Shown: positions 51,431 through 62,397 of the stretch, in pieces
Layout of the letters: each line of letters opens with the position of its first letter
Position numbering within the stretch: position 1 is the stretch's first letter
Assembly: GCA_023425025.1 (NCBI GenBank)
Contig: JAFADG010000041.1
Coordinates: 1-64,000 of the forward strand
Direction: 5' to 3'
Length of the DNA stretch: 64,000 nt
Source: Bacillota bacterium
GTDB taxonomy: Bacteria > Bacillota > Clostridia > Christensenellales > Aristaeellaceae
Translations under genes and position numbers: made by a program
The notes under the pieces: model-generated
What the model was told of the DNA's origin: nothing
Databases searched by the model: none
Seen by the model: only the letters and a program-made list of their open reading frames with translations

Positions 51431-52384
51431 ATGCTCCATATCCGCAAATTCAGGGACGGCCTGCCGCTGTTTAAGGCGCTGAGCTCGGAAGTCCGCATCA
51501 CCATTGTGGAAATGCTTTTGGAAAACGGGCCGATGCGCATGTCCGCCATATCGGAGGCGCTGCGCCTGACCAACGGCGCTTTGACGCCCCATATCAAGGC
51601 GTTGACGGATTGCGGGCTTGTCGCAATCGATACAGCGGTGGGCAAGCACGGGGTGCAGAAGGTTTGCCGGGTAAACAGCGAGAGCGTTCTCATAGACCCG
51701 TTCGAAAACGAGGCGGAGCATAATGTTTATGAAACCGAAATCAGCGTGGGGCAGTATACGGCGTGGGAGGTGTATCCTACCTGCGGCATTGCAACGCCGG
51801 AGCATCTGATCGGCGAGGTGGATGACCCCAGGTACTTTGCCTCTCCCGAACGCACGAACGCCGGCATCCTTTGGCTGGGCCGCGGCTTTGTGGAATACAT
51901 GATCCCCAATTACCTGCACGTGAACCAGCAGCTGACGCAGATACAGATTTCTCTGGAGCTGTCTTCCGAAGCGCCTGGATCGGCGGAGGACTGGCCCAGT
52001 GACATCTATTTCGCCATCAACGGCCGGGAGCTAGGCTACTGGACCAGCCCGGGCGATTTTGGCAGGCTTCAGGGGGTATACAATCCTTCCTGGTGGTTCC
52101 GCAACTGGAACCAATACGGCCTGTTTAAGCTGATCTCCATCAACAGCGGCGGAACCTACATCGACGGCGGAAAAATATCCGATGTGACGGTGGGGGAGCT
52201 TGGCATCGTGCACGGCTCCGGCCTGTCCCTGCGCATCAGCGCGCCGGAGAAGGCCAGAAATCAGGGCGGCCTGACCATTTTCGGCCGCTCCTTCGGCAAT
52301 TATCATGAAGACATCAAGGTGCGTCTGCACTATAAGGAAGGTGAGGGGCGCAGAGGCGAGGCTGTTGGGAAGCGGGAACGGTAA
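51431..52384 (+). CDS. ArsR-type regulator with large C-terminal domain
   Basis: 317 residues, three times a normal ArsR. N-terminal winged helix (about 10-85): LFKALSSEVRITIVEMLLENGPMRMSAISEALRLTNGALTPHIKAL. No metal-binding CxC is present. Residues about 100-305 are a Trp/Tyr-rich beta domain (FEYM-, WTSPGDFGRLQGVYNPSWWFRNWNQYG) of unknown fold, perhaps a sugar-sensing jelly roll. It heads the arabinofuranosidase genes and a palindrome covers its promoter, so it probably regulates the locus in response to arabinose or arabinan fragments. ATG 51431 follows AAGGAGG. Confidence 0.8.
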   Translation: MLHIRKFRDGLPLFKALSSEVRITIVEMLLENGPMRMSAISEALRLTNGALTPHIKALTDCGLVAIDTAVGKHGVQKVCRVNSESVLIDPFENEAEHNVYETEISVGQYTAWEVYPTCGIATPEHLIGEVDDPRYFASPERTNAGILWLGRGFVEYMIPNYLHVNQQLTQIQISLELSSEAPGSAEDWPSDIYFAINGRELGYWTSPGDFGRLQGVYNPSWWFRNWNQYGLFKLISINSGGTYIDGGKISDVTVGELGIVHGSGLSLRISAPEKARNQGGLTIFGRSFGNYHEDIKVRLHYKEGEGRRGEAVGKRER

Positions 52385-52445
52385 AGGGTTTATTTCCGGC
52401 TTGGCATGGGGTCATCATTTATTTACATGATGGGGGAATGAATAT

Positions 52446-53948
<1,503 letters not shown>

Positions 53949-53962
53949 GGAGATGCGTTGTT

Positions 53963-55471
53963 ATGAAAAAGGCCACCATGGTTCTGGACCGGGATTTTGC
54001 CATCGGCGAAATCGATAAAAGGATTTACGGCAACTTTGTGGAGCATTTGGGCCGCTGCGTATACGGCGGCATCTATGAGCCCGGCCACTCCACCGCGGAC
54101 AAACACGGCTTTCGCAGGGACGTGCTGGATTTGGTGCGCAAGCTGAACGTGCCGGTGGTGCGCTATCCCGGCGGCAACTTTGTTTCCGGCTTCAACTGGG
54201 AAGATTCCATCGGCCCCATCGCAGACCGCCCCAAGCGGCTGGACTTGGCCTGGTTCACCACCGAAACCAACGAGGTGGGGTTGCACGAGTTTTACGACTG
54301 GTGCCGTGAAGCCGGCAGCGAAGTGATGTATGCCATCAACCTGGGCACCCGCGGCCCGGATGCAGCCCGGAACGTGGTGGAATACTGCAATCATCCACAG
54401 GGCACCTACTGGTCTGACCTGCGCCGCAAAAACGGCAAGGAAGACCCCATGGGCATCAAGCTCTGGTGCCTGGGCAATGAGATGGACGGCCCCTGGCAGA
54501 TGGGGCAGAAAACAGCTTACGAGTATGGCCGTGTCGCTTACGAAAGCGCCAAGATGATGAAGTGGGTCGATCCCTCCATCGAGGTGGTGGCCTGCGGTTC
54601 CTCCTCCAGCCAGATGAAGACCTTCGGTGATTGGGAACTGAACATGCTGGAAGAGTGCTATGAGCATGTGGACTATGTATCCCTGCACCGCTATTATGGC
54701 AACGCGGAGAACAATACGCCTGATTTCCTGGCCAGCACCATGGACCTGGACGACTTTATCAAGACGGTCGTATCCATTTGTGACGCCGTCAAGGGAAAAA
54801 AGCATTCCGGCAAGAGGATTCACTTGTCCTTTGACGAATGGAATGTATGGTATCATTCCCACCAAAAGGATCAGGAGATGTATAAGCTGGACCGCTGGGG
54901 CCGGGCGCTGCCTTTGTTGGATGACATCTACAATTTTGAGGATGCCTTGCTGGTGGGCTCCATGCTCATCACCTTCTTAAAGAACGCCGATCGGGTCAAG
55001 GTGGCTTGCATGGCGCAGCTGGTGAACACCATCGCGCCCATCCACACCCGCGAAAACGGCGGCGCTTGGGCGCAGGCCATCTTCTGGCCCCTTGCGCAGG
55101 CCAGCCAGTTTGGCCGGGGCACCTCCCTGCGCCCGGTGGTGAAGTCTCCCTTGTACGACGGCAAAAAGTACACCGGCGTGCCGTTGGTGGACGCCGCCGC
55201 CACCATGGACGATGCCGGCAATGTGACGCTGTTCTTTGTCAACAAGGACATGGCGGAGGATATCGAGATGTCTGTGGACCTTCGGGATTTTGGAACCTTT
55301 GCCAAGGTGGAGCATTCCATTTTGCACCATGACGATGTGAAGGCCGTCAATACCGAAGAAAACCCGAACAATGTCGCCCCCGCTGCCGGCAACGGCGGAA
55401 GGCTGGAGGGCGGCCGGTTTACGATGATCGTTCCCAGCCTGAGCTGGAATGTGGTACGTTTATTGAAGTAA
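53963..55471 (+). CDS. Alpha-L-arabinofuranosidase, GH51 (second copy)
   Basis: 502 residues. GH51 again: IYGNFVEHLGRCVYGGI, RYPGGNFVSGFNWEDSIGP, acid/base Glu in CLGNEMDG, nucleophile Glu in FDEWNVW. It differs clearly from the first copy outside the motifs, suggesting different substrate preference rather than recent duplication. Cytosolic. It begins 14 nt after the first copy. Confidence 0.94.
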   Translation: MKKATMVLDRDFAIGEIDKRIYGNFVEHLGRCVYGGIYEPGHSTADKHGFRRDVLDLVRKLNVPVVRYPGGNFVSGFNWEDSIGPIADRPKRLDLAWFTTETNEVGLHEFYDWCREAGSEVMYAINLGTRGPDAARNVVEYCNHPQGTYWSDLRRKNGKEDPMGIKLWCLGNEMDGPWQMGQKTAYEYGRVAYESAKMMKWVDPSIEVVACGSSSSQMKTFGDWELNMLEECYEHVDYVSLHRYYGNAENNTPDFLASTMDLDDFIKTVVSICDAVKGKKHSGKRIHLSFDEWNVWYHSHQKDQEMYKLDRWGRALPLLDDIYNFEDALLVGSMLITFLKNADRVKVACMAQLVNTIAPIHTRENGGAWAQAIFWPLAQASQFGRGTSLRPVVKSPLYDGKKYTGVPLVDAAATMDDAGNVTLFFVNKDMAEDIEMSVDLRDFGTFAKVEHSILHHDDVKAVNTEENPNNVAPAAGNGGRLEGGRFTMIVPSLSWNVVRLLK

Positions 55472-55484
55472 AGGAGCGATTTTG

Positions 55485-57155
55485 ATGGCCAAGTACGCAA
55501 TCGGCATGGACTTTGGCACGCTGTCCGGCCGGGCGGTGGCGGTGGAGATCGGCACCGGGCGGGAGCTTGCTTCCGCCGTGTGGCCCTACACCCACGCCGT
55601 CATGGATGAAACCCTGTGGGATGGGCAAAAGCTGCCGCCGGACTGGGCGCTGCAGTATCCCCGGGATTATATCGAAGCCATGGAAAAGACCATCCCCCAG
55701 GTGATCCGCGAAAGCGGTATCGACGCCCAGGATGTGATCGGTATCGGCATCGACTTTACCGCCTGCACCATCCTGCCCGTCAAAAAGGATGGCACGGCGC
55801 TGTGCGAGCTGCCGGAATTCAAGCATACCCCCCATGCCTATGTGAAGCTGTGGAAGCACCACGCCGCCCAGGAGCACGCCAACCGGCTGAACGAGATTGC
55901 CGGGCAGCGCGGCGAAGATTTCCTGCCCCGCTATGGCGGCAAGATTTCCAGCGAATGGCTGGTGCCCAAGGTTATGCAGATCGTGGAAGAAGCGCCGGAG
56001 GTTTACGACGCCGCCGACAGGATCATGGAAGCCGCCGACTGGGTCATTTGGCAATTGACCGGCAAGGAAACGCGAAACAGTTGCACCGCCGGCTACAAGG
56101 CCATCTGGCACAAGCAAAAGGGATACCCCGGCAAGGCCTTCTTCAAGGCGCTGCATCCCAAGCTTGAAAACCTGGTGGAAGAGAAGCTATCCACAGCTAT
56201 TTCTCCCCTGGGGCAAAAGGCCGGGGAAGTGACCGCGGAAGCCTCCCACTGGACCGGCCTGAACCCCGGTACCGCCGTGGCCGTGGCCAATGTGGACGCC
56301 CATGTGTGCCTGCCGGCGGTAGGCATCGACGGCCCCGGAAAGCTGCTGGCCATCATGGGCACCTCTACCTGCCATATCATGCTGGGCGACAAGGAAAGCG
56401 AAGTACCCGGCATGTGCGGCGTGGTGGAAGACGGCGTGATGCCCGGCTACTTCGGCTATGAAGCCGGCCAAAGCTGCGTGGGCGATCATTTCGCCTGGTT
56501 TGTGGACCGCTGCTGCCCGGAGGAATACGTAAAGGCCGCCAAAGAAAAAGGCGTCGATATTCACGCATATCTGACCGAAAAAGCCAACGCTCTCAAGGTT
56601 GGCGAAAGCGGCCTGGTGGCGCTGGATTGGTGGAACGGCAACCGCTCCGTGCTGGTGGATGTGGACCTCACGGGCCTCATGGTGGGCATGACGCTGCTCA
56701 CCAAGCCTGAGGAAATCTACCGCGCCCTGATCGAGGCCACGGCCTATGGCACCCGCATGATCGTGGAGAATTTCGTCAAATCCGGCGTGCCGGTCAATGA
56801 GCTCTACGCCTCCGGCGGCATCAGCCAGAAGAACGCCATGGCCATGCAGATTTATGCCGACGTTTTGAACATGCCCGTGCGCATCGCCGCCTCCAAGCAG
56901 GGCCCGGCCGTGGGCAGCGCTATCTTCGCCGCCGTGGCCGCGGGCAAAGAGGCCGGCGGGTATGACGATGTGTTTGAGGCCGCTAGGGATATGGGCAAAG
57001 TCAAGGATACCGTGTATATGCCCATCCCTGAAAACGTGGCCGTGTACAACAAGCTCTACGACGAATATCATCTGCTCCATGATTTCTTTGGCCGCGGCGG
57101 CAACGACGTGATGAAGCGCCTGAAAGCCCTGCGCAAGGAAGTCGCGGGGGTGTAA
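55485..57155 (+). CDS. araB: Ribulokinase
   Basis: 556 residues. Phosphorylates L-ribulose in arabinose catabolism. FGGY-type motifs: GMDFGTLSGRAV, IGIDFTACTILPV, GTSTCHIMLGD, ASGGISQKNAMAMQIYADV. ATG 55485 follows AAAGGAGCG. Last gene of the arabinofuranosidase operon. L-arabinose isomerase (araA) is not in the window. Confidence 0.95.
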   Translation: MAKYAIGMDFGTLSGRAVAVEIGTGRELASAVWPYTHAVMDETLWDGQKLPPDWALQYPRDYIEAMEKTIPQVIRESGIDAQDVIGIGIDFTACTILPVKKDGTALCELPEFKHTPHAYVKLWKHHAAQEHANRLNEIAGQRGEDFLPRYGGKISSEWLVPKVMQIVEEAPEVYDAADRIMEAADWVIWQLTGKETRNSCTAGYKAIWHKQKGYPGKAFFKALHPKLENLVEEKLSTAISPLGQKAGEVTAEASHWTGLNPGTAVAVANVDAHVCLPAVGIDGPGKLLAIMGTSTCHIMLGDKESEVPGMCGVVEDGVMPGYFGYEAGQSCVGDHFAWFVDRCCPEEYVKAAKEKGVDIHAYLTEKANALKVGESGLVALDWWNGNRSVLVDVDLTGLMVGMTLLTKPEEIYRALIEATAYGTRMIVENFVKSGVPVNELYASGGISQKNAMAMQIYADVLNMPVRIAASKQGPAVGSAIFAAVAAGKEAGGYDDVFEAARDMGKVKDTVYMPIPENVAVYNKLYDEYHLLHDFFGRGGNDVMKRLKALRKEVAGV

Positions 57156-57171
57156 GTTAAGACGGATTTAT

Positions 57172-57211
57172 GCGGGAAGGGAGGCTTTTTGAAAAAAGCC
57201 TCCCTTCCCGC
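57172..57211 (+). terminator. Terminator after araB
   Basis: Long near-perfect stem GCGGGAAGGGAGGC/GCCTCCCTTCCCGC with a central T-run, ending the arabinose operon. Confidence 0.8.
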
Positions 57212-57229
57212 ACCCATCCCTCAAAAACT

Positions 57230-57410
57230 TCAAATGGGATATATATGAGTTATCATTCTAACTGTAATTTGCAAAGTGAATGATGAAGAGGGCGGCCGAA
57301 GGTTTCCAAAGGGCGACCGGAAAGCCCTTTGGTCGCGCCAGCAGGCGCGAAATCCTTTCCCTTGAATGACATTATGCAAGATACAGTGTTAGAACGATAG
57401 CTCCATTTGA
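57230..57410. repeat. Palindromic interspersed element (MITE-like)
   Basis: Imperfect terminal inverted repeats: TCAAATGG (57230-57237) against CCATTTGA (57403-57410), and TTATCATTCTAAC (57250-57262) against GTTAGAACGATAG (57388-57400). The centre has a perfect 9-bp hairpin CCAAAGGGC/GCCCTTTGG (57306-57314, 57324-57332) and GCGCC/GGCGC (57335-57348). No transposase is present. The shape, about 180 nt with a rigid centre, fits a miniature inverted-repeat element or other palindromic repeat. A weak frame on the minus strand is not believed to be a gene. Confidence 0.5.
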
Positions 57411-57427
57411 TATTCAAACAAGCGCCA

Positions 57428-58126
57428 CTATTTCTTCTGCCCGTAATACGCGTTCTTTCCATGCTTTCTTTGAAAGTGCTTTTCGCTCACATGCTCCGGG
57501 CAGGGCAGGACATCGGGGCTTAATTGCCTCGTCATGGCCGCCATGGCCGCAACTTCTTCCAGAATAATGGCGTTTTCTACCGCCTTTTCAGGAGACTCGC
57601 CCCAAGTGAACGGGCCGTGGCAGCTTAAGAGTACAGCGGGCACATGCAGCCGGGGGATATCTTTGAAGGTCTCCACGATCAGGCTGCCGGTTTCGCCTTC
57701 GTAATCGCGGTCCACTTCCTCAGCGGTCAGCGGCCTCGCGCAGGGTACCGGGCCGTGAAAGGTGTCGGCATGGGTGGTGCCGAAGCAAGGGATAGGCAAT
57801 CTGGCCTGGGCCCAGGCAGTGGCCATGCGGCTGTGGGTGTGAGTGACGCCGCCGATCTCCGGCCAGGCCCTGTACAGCTTCAGGTGGGTCGGCGTATCGC
57901 TGGAGGGGCGTATTATGCTGTCCACCGGCTGCCCGTCATCCAGGCGGACCAAGACAATATCCTCCGGCTTCATCTGCGCATAGCTGACGCCGCTGGGCTT
58001 GATGGCCACAAGGCCCCTCTCCCTGTCGATGCCGCTGACATTGCCCCAGGTCAAAACCACCAGCCCGCTTTTCCAAAGAGTGATATTCGCTTCATATACC
58101 TGTTCTTTCAATGCTTGCAGTATCAT
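57428..58126 (-). CDS. araD: L-ribulose-5-phosphate 4-epimerase
   Basis: 232 residues. Converts L-ribulose 5-phosphate to D-xylulose 5-phosphate. Class II aldolase fold: LTWGNVSGIDRE, IKPSGVSYAQM, zinc-binding HTHS, HADTFHGPVPC, and SCHGPFTWGESPEKAVENA. ATG 58126 follows AAAGGCGG. It is opposite to araB, separated by a terminator and a repeat, so it has its own promoter. Confidence 0.95.
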   Translation of the reverse strand: MILQALKEQVYEANITLWKSGLVVLTWGNVSGIDRERGLVAIKPSGVSYAQMKPEDIVLVRLDDGQPVDSIIRPSSDTPTHLKLYRAWPEIGGVTHTHSRMATAWAQARLPIPCFGTTHADTFHGPVPCARPLTAEEVDRDYEGETGSLIVETFKDIPRLHVPAVLLSCHGPFTWGESPEKAVENAIILEEVAAMAAMTRQLSPDVLPCPEHVSEKHFQRKHGKNAYYGQKK

Positions 58127-58226
58127 AATTAACCGCCTTTCGCGTTTTTATCATATTTTTATCTGTAGAGAGTATTATACCTGCTTTGTGCTTGTTTCTC
58201 AAGCATTTGTACAGCAAGAAAGCTTG

Positions 58227-58255
58227 TTGACGCCCGTTTTGACGGATGATACAAT
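58227..58255 (+). promoter_or_regulatory. Sigma-A promoter before the small hypothetical gene
   Basis: TTGACG (58227-58232), 17 nt, TACAAT (58250-58255). Confidence 0.65.
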
Positions 58256-58290
58256 AAGAAAACACAATCGTTGACAGGGGAGAAAACGCC

Positions 58291-58746
58291 GTGGATTTGA
58301 AAGAAATCATCGCCAGCTGCCTGTACGACGGCAAGTGGGCCGCCCAGGCAGAAGAAGAAAACCAGCGGAATTTTCTCAAAGTCAAGAAGCGCTTGAACAA
58401 GACCTTTGTGGAGCAATACCTGGAATACGGCGGCTTTCGCGGCTGGTGGCTGGATGGCGTCGAAATATGGCGCACCGACTGGGCCGGAAAGGAAACGGCC
58501 GTCATGAGCCTGCATCTAAAGAAGCAGGAAGAAAAGATTGACTTTTTGTTCTACGGGGTGGAGGCAATGAACATGAAGGGGGACCTGCAGCCCCGCGGTT
58601 CCAAGTGGGCGGCGGAGGTGCTGCTGATGGCCTTTGCCGAAAAAGATAAAAAGCTGGGCTGTGCCCTTTTGTGCCGGGAGGGCTTTACGCTTAAAATGAG
58701 CTTTGTCCAGGTCATATCTGTCAACAAATCATCAAGCACTTTGTGA
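58291..58746 (+). CDS. Hypothetical protein
   Basis: 151 residues, not recognised. No signal peptide or membrane segment. Lys/Glu-rich helical start (FLKVKKRLNKTFVEQYLEYGG), then aromatic beta-like segments (FRGWWLDGVEIWRTDW, EKIDFLFYGVEAMNM). GTG 58291 follows GGGGAG. It sits 32 nt before a glycerophosphodiesterase gene and shares its promoter. Cytosolic, function unknown. Confidence 0.65.
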   Translation: MDLKEIIASCLYDGKWAAQAEEENQRNFLKVKKRLNKTFVEQYLEYGGFRGWWLDGVEIWRTDWAGKETAVMSLHLKKQEEKIDFLFYGVEAMNMKGDLQPRGSKWAAEVLLMAFAEKDKKLGCALLCREGFTLKMSFVQVISVNKSSSTL

Positions 58747-58778
58747 ACGGTAGATTATCAAAAGGGGGAAATAGGATC

Positions 58779-59513
58779 ATGCAGGTTATTTACGGACACA
58801 GGGGCGCATGCGGGTATGCGCCGGAAAACACGCTGGAGGCTTTTGAGCTTGCCGCCAAGCAGGGAGCGGCCGGCGTGGAGCTGGATGTGCATCTGTCCAG
58901 GGACGGCGTGGTTGTCGTCGCTCATGATGAGACCATCGACCGGGTTTCAGACGGCACGGGACTTATCCAGGACATGACGCTGGCGGAATTGAAGCGCTGC
59001 CGCTTTAACAAGCCTCACCCGGAATACAAGGATGCCAGGCTTCCGACCCTTTTGGAGGTGTTTGAGCTTCTAAAGCCCTACGGCCTGTATGTGAACGTGG
59101 AATTGAAAAACAGCCGGATCGATTACCCCGGCCTGGAGAAAAAATGCGTCGAGCTGGCCGCCGCGGCCGGCATGACGGACCGGGTGCTGTACTCCTCCTT
59201 CAACCATCACAGCCTGCTGCGGGTAAAGGCCATTGATGAAGGCCTCAAGTGCGGCATTTTGTATGATTGCATGATGGTCCGACCCTGGGAATACGCCCGC
59301 GCCCTGCATGTGGATGCGCTGCATCCCCATTTCTCGGAGCTGCAGGTGTTAGGCGAGTGCGAAGCAGCCCATTCGTTGGGGTTGGAGGTCAATCCCTGGA
59401 CGGTCAATAATGAAGCGGATCTGACCATGGCCATACGGGCCGGGGCGAACAGGATCATCACAAATTACCCGGACAGGGCGCTTGCGGTGCTGCAATCATT
59501 GAAGCAGGCATAA
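58779..59513 (+). CDS. Glycerophosphodiester phosphodiesterase
   Basis: 244 residues. Cleaves glycerophosphodiesters to glycerol 3-phosphate and alcohol. GHRGACGYAPENTLEAFELA, VELDVHLSRDGVVVVAHDETIDR and NVELKN hold the catalytic His and metal ligands, followed by the C-terminal NPWTVNNEADL motif. No signal peptide, so cytosolic. ATG 58779 follows AAAGGGGGAA. Confidence 0.94.
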   Translation: MQVIYGHRGACGYAPENTLEAFELAAKQGAAGVELDVHLSRDGVVVVAHDETIDRVSDGTGLIQDMTLAELKRCRFNKPHPEYKDARLPTLLEVFELLKPYGLYVNVELKNSRIDYPGLEKKCVELAAAAGMTDRVLYSSFNHHSLLRVKAIDEGLKCGILYDCMMVRPWEYARALHVDALHPHFSELQVLGECEAAHSLGLEVNPWTVNNEADLTMAIRAGANRIITNYPDRALAVLQSLKQA

Positions 59514-59532
59514 GGCTGATCAGTGTATATCA

Positions 59533-59569
59533 AAAAGCGCGGAACAGGTGATACCTGCCCCGCGCTTTT
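59533..59569. terminator. Bidirectional terminator
   Basis: AAAAGCGCGG/CCGCGCTTTT with inner AGGT/ACCT, between the convergent glycerophosphodiesterase and rhamnosidase genes. Confidence 0.8.
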
Positions 59570-59587
59570 CGTATGCCTTATTTTGCT

Positions 59588-62209
59588 TTATGCAGAAAAG
59601 CGATATACGACTTGGTATCTGCCGGAGCCAGCTTCGGCTGTCAAGCCACAGGAGCCCTCCCTAAAATGCAGCCCATCGGCGGAAAGCACCTGTGCCTTCC
59701 CCAGGCCGATGGTTGCGGTGGCATTGCAGGGGATATGAACGTTCAGCGTGATTTGGTCCCCATCCTTCTGCCAGTGGACCGATACCTCGCCGTATACCCC
59801 TTGATAAGCCGCCTTGGCATAGGTGAGTCCGCCGCCGGGCTGGGGCTGTATCCATATATGCTTGCAGCCGGGATGGCTTTCATCCAGCCGGATGCCGGCG
59901 ATGGTGCGGTACAGCCAATCGCCGATGGCGCCGTAGGCGTAATGGTTGAAGGAATTCATACCGGCGCTCCACATACTGCCGTCGGGCTTGATACCATCCC
60001 AATGTTCCCAGATGGTGGTGGCGCCCAATTTCACTTGGAACAGCCAGGAGGGGAACTCCTCCCTGAGCACCAGGTCATAGGCCTCCTTCAAATGCCCGCT
60101 GCCGGAAAGGGCATGGGCAATGTACGGCGTGCCCACAAACCCTGTCACCAGGTGCCCGCCTTCCTTTTCGATCAGGCGGATCAGGGCCTTGGCGGTCTTT
60201 TCAGTAAATTCGGGCGGCGTTAAGCCAAAATGTAACGCCAGCACATGGGCGGTCTGCGTGGTAACCTTAAGATCGCCATCCCCGGTGAAAAAGGCCTTTG
60301 CAAAGCCCTGGCGGATTTCTTCATGCAGGCTCTTGTAGAACCTGGCATCCTCTTCCTTCCCGATAACAGCCGCGGCTTTGGCGAGCAGGCCTGTAGAATA
60401 GGCATAGTAGGCGGAACAGGTGTATTCGTTGGGGGTCGCGCCAAAGCAGCTGCCTTCCTCCGCGTCCAGGGCCACCCAGTCACCAAACTGCAGACGGTAC
60501 TCCCACAAGGGACCGTTGGAATGGCTGTGCATGAAATCGATCCACGCCTTCATGCTGCCGTACTGGTCGATGAGGACCTGCGTATCGCCGGAGGCAAGGT
60601 ACACGTTCCAGGGGACGATTACGGCGGCGTCAGCCCAGGCGGTGGCGGAATGGGTGCCGTTGGATTGCAGCCAGTTCTCCTCCAGGGCTTTGGCGGGGGT
60701 GATGATATCCGGTATCACATGGGGCACGCCGCCTTCCGGCGTTTGGTCATATTGCAGGTCCTTTAGCCATTTTGTGAAGAAGGGGTGGGTATCCATCAGG
60801 TAGCAGGCCGTGGGGCAGAAGATTTGGGCGTCACCGGTCCAGCCCAGGCGCTCGTCCCGCTGGGGGCAGTCGGTGGGAACATCCAGAAAGTTGCCCTTCA
60901 GCCCCCAAAGAATGTTGTGCTGCAACAGGTTCAGCAGCGGATGGGAGCATTCAAAGGCGCCGGCAGGCGCCATATCGGAATGCACCACGCAGGCGGTGAA
61001 AGCCTCTTTTTTGAGTTCACCCGGGTAGGACACTACATGGACATACCGGAATCCCTGATAGGTGAAATAGGGCTGATAGGTTTCCTCGCCCTGGCCGCTT
61101 AGCGTATAGCGCAGCGTTTGCTTGGCGGAGCGCAGATTTTCGGTATATACGTTACCGTCCTTATCCAGAACTTCAAAGCAGCGCAGCTCCGCCACGTCGC
61201 CAGGCTTGCCGGAAACAGCGAAGCGGACCCAGCCGGTAAGGTTCTGGCCAAAATCCAGAACCTTTTCTCCTTTTGGCGTCGTTATGATTTCCTGAACCTT
61301 CAGGGTATCCATGATCTTGACGCGGCAGCCGGCCTGCGGGTCCAAATTTTTCAGGTCATAGGGGATGCGCTGCACAGGCCTTATTTCCTCCGGCTGCGGA
61401 CGGGCGTCGTAGATTTCGCCGTCGTAAATTTCAGAAAACAGCACGGGCAGGCTTGATCCTTGCCAGCTTTCATCAGTGTATATGGTTTGGCGGCGGCCAT
61501 CCTCATAGGTGATCTCTATTTGGCACAGCAGCGCGGTGCGGCCGCCGTAATTGTTGCGCGTATTCAAAAAGCCCATCAGCCCCTTGTACCAGCCGGCGCC
61601 CAGCCAGCCGCAAAGGGTGTTTTCGCCTTCTTTTAGCAGGAGTGTGATATCGTTCGTTTGGTACATCAGGTGATGATGGTAGGATGTCCAGCCGGGGGCC
61701 AGCTGGTCCTCGCCTGCCTTTTGGCCGTTTACAAACAGGTGATACAGGCCAAGGGCGGTGGAAAAGGCGTAGGCGGAGCGGACCTTGCCTTTTATGGAAA
61801 AGCTGGTCTTTACGCAGGTCCCCTTGGAATTCTCCGCATCCTCTTGCGTTTCAGCAGATATGAACCGGCCCTGCCAGTCGCTTTCGCTGAGCAAGGCGGT
61901 GACAAAGGCCGCCGGCTCGCTTTCAGACGCTGTTTCAGCGCCTGTCCACACGGTGACACGCCAGTAATAGTTCGTGGCGGGCTTTAAGGGGAGACCCTCG
62001 GGGCGGTAGTGGGCGGAGCAATCAGATAGCACCTTGCCGCTGTCATACAGAATACTTGTGAAGGATGCATCCTCGCTTAGCTGAAAGCGGAAGGCCGTTT
62101 GCGCAACGTTGCGTTCTTCGCTGTCAAGCACCCAGCCAAAGGCCGGGCCGGCGCCAACTCCCATGGAATGCTCGAAATGGTTGACCGTCAGCTTTGTGAT
62201 CTTCAGCAT
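59588..62209 (-). CDS. Alpha-L-rhamnosidase, GH78
   Basis: 873 residues. N-terminal beta domains (Bac_rhamnosid_N type, GWTSYHHHLMYQTNDIT, GWLGAGWYKG), then the (alpha/alpha)6 catalytic domain with the Glu/Asp-rich motif TDCPQRDERLGWTGDAQ and the conserved WEHWDGIKPDG. A C-terminal beta domain follows. No signal peptide, so it would act on imported rhamnosyl oligosaccharides or glycosides. ATG 62209 follows GGAGAG. Monocistronic; no other rhamnose gene is near. Confidence 0.94.
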   Translation of the reverse strand: MLKITKLTVNHFEHSMGVGAGPAFGWVLDSEERNVAQTAFRFQLSEDASFTSILYDSGKVLSDCSAHYRPEGLPLKPATNYYWRVTVWTGAETASESEPAAFVTALLSESDWQGRFISAETQEDAENSKGTCVKTSFSIKGKVRSAYAFSTALGLYHLFVNGQKAGEDQLAPGWTSYHHHLMYQTNDITLLLKEGENTLCGWLGAGWYKGLMGFLNTRNNYGGRTALLCQIEITYEDGRRQTIYTDESWQGSSLPVLFSEIYDGEIYDARPQPEEIRPVQRIPYDLKNLDPQAGCRVKIMDTLKVQEIITTPKGEKVLDFGQNLTGWVRFAVSGKPGDVAELRCFEVLDKDGNVYTENLRSAKQTLRYTLSGQGEETYQPYFTYQGFRYVHVVSYPGELKKEAFTACVVHSDMAPAGAFECSHPLLNLLQHNILWGLKGNFLDVPTDCPQRDERLGWTGDAQIFCPTACYLMDTHPFFTKWLKDLQYDQTPEGGVPHVIPDIITPAKALEENWLQSNGTHSATAWADAAVIVPWNVYLASGDTQVLIDQYGSMKAWIDFMHSHSNGPLWEYRLQFGDWVALDAEEGSCFGATPNEYTCSAYYAYSTGLLAKAAAVIGKEEDARFYKSLHEEIRQGFAKAFFTGDGDLKVTTQTAHVLALHFGLTPPEFTEKTAKALIRLIEKEGGHLVTGFVGTPYIAHALSGSGHLKEAYDLVLREEFPSWLFQVKLGATTIWEHWDGIKPDGSMWSAGMNSFNHYAYGAIGDWLYRTIAGIRLDESHPGCKHIWIQPQPGGGLTYAKAAYQGVYGEVSVHWQKDGDQITLNVHIPCNATATIGLGKAQVLSADGLHFREGSCGLTAEAGSGRYQVVYRFSA

Positions 62210-62329
62210 ATGTAACTCTCCATCTCTTTGTTTCTTGAGCCTATCATATACCGAAAGACTACCCGCTGTACAGGGGCCGCAAATATATTTTTCGGCGGAA
62301 AGATTACTTCTCTATAATGCTGTCCCATA

Positions 62330-62358
62330 TTGACAGAAACCATATATTACAGTAGTAT
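62330..62358 (+). promoter_or_regulatory. Sigma-A promoter of the SsuBC-type ABC operon
   Basis: Perfect TTGACA (62330-62335), 17 nt, TAGTAT (62353-62358), 39 nt before the start codon. Confidence 0.6.
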
Positions 62359-62397
62359 ATCACTGTACCATGCTAAAGTGCTAAATGGAAGTAGGTC

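Noticed and set aside
57253..57462. 69-codon frame across the palindromic repeat
   Set aside because: It overlaps the araD end and the hairpin centre, lacks a ribosome site, and is better explained by the repeat.
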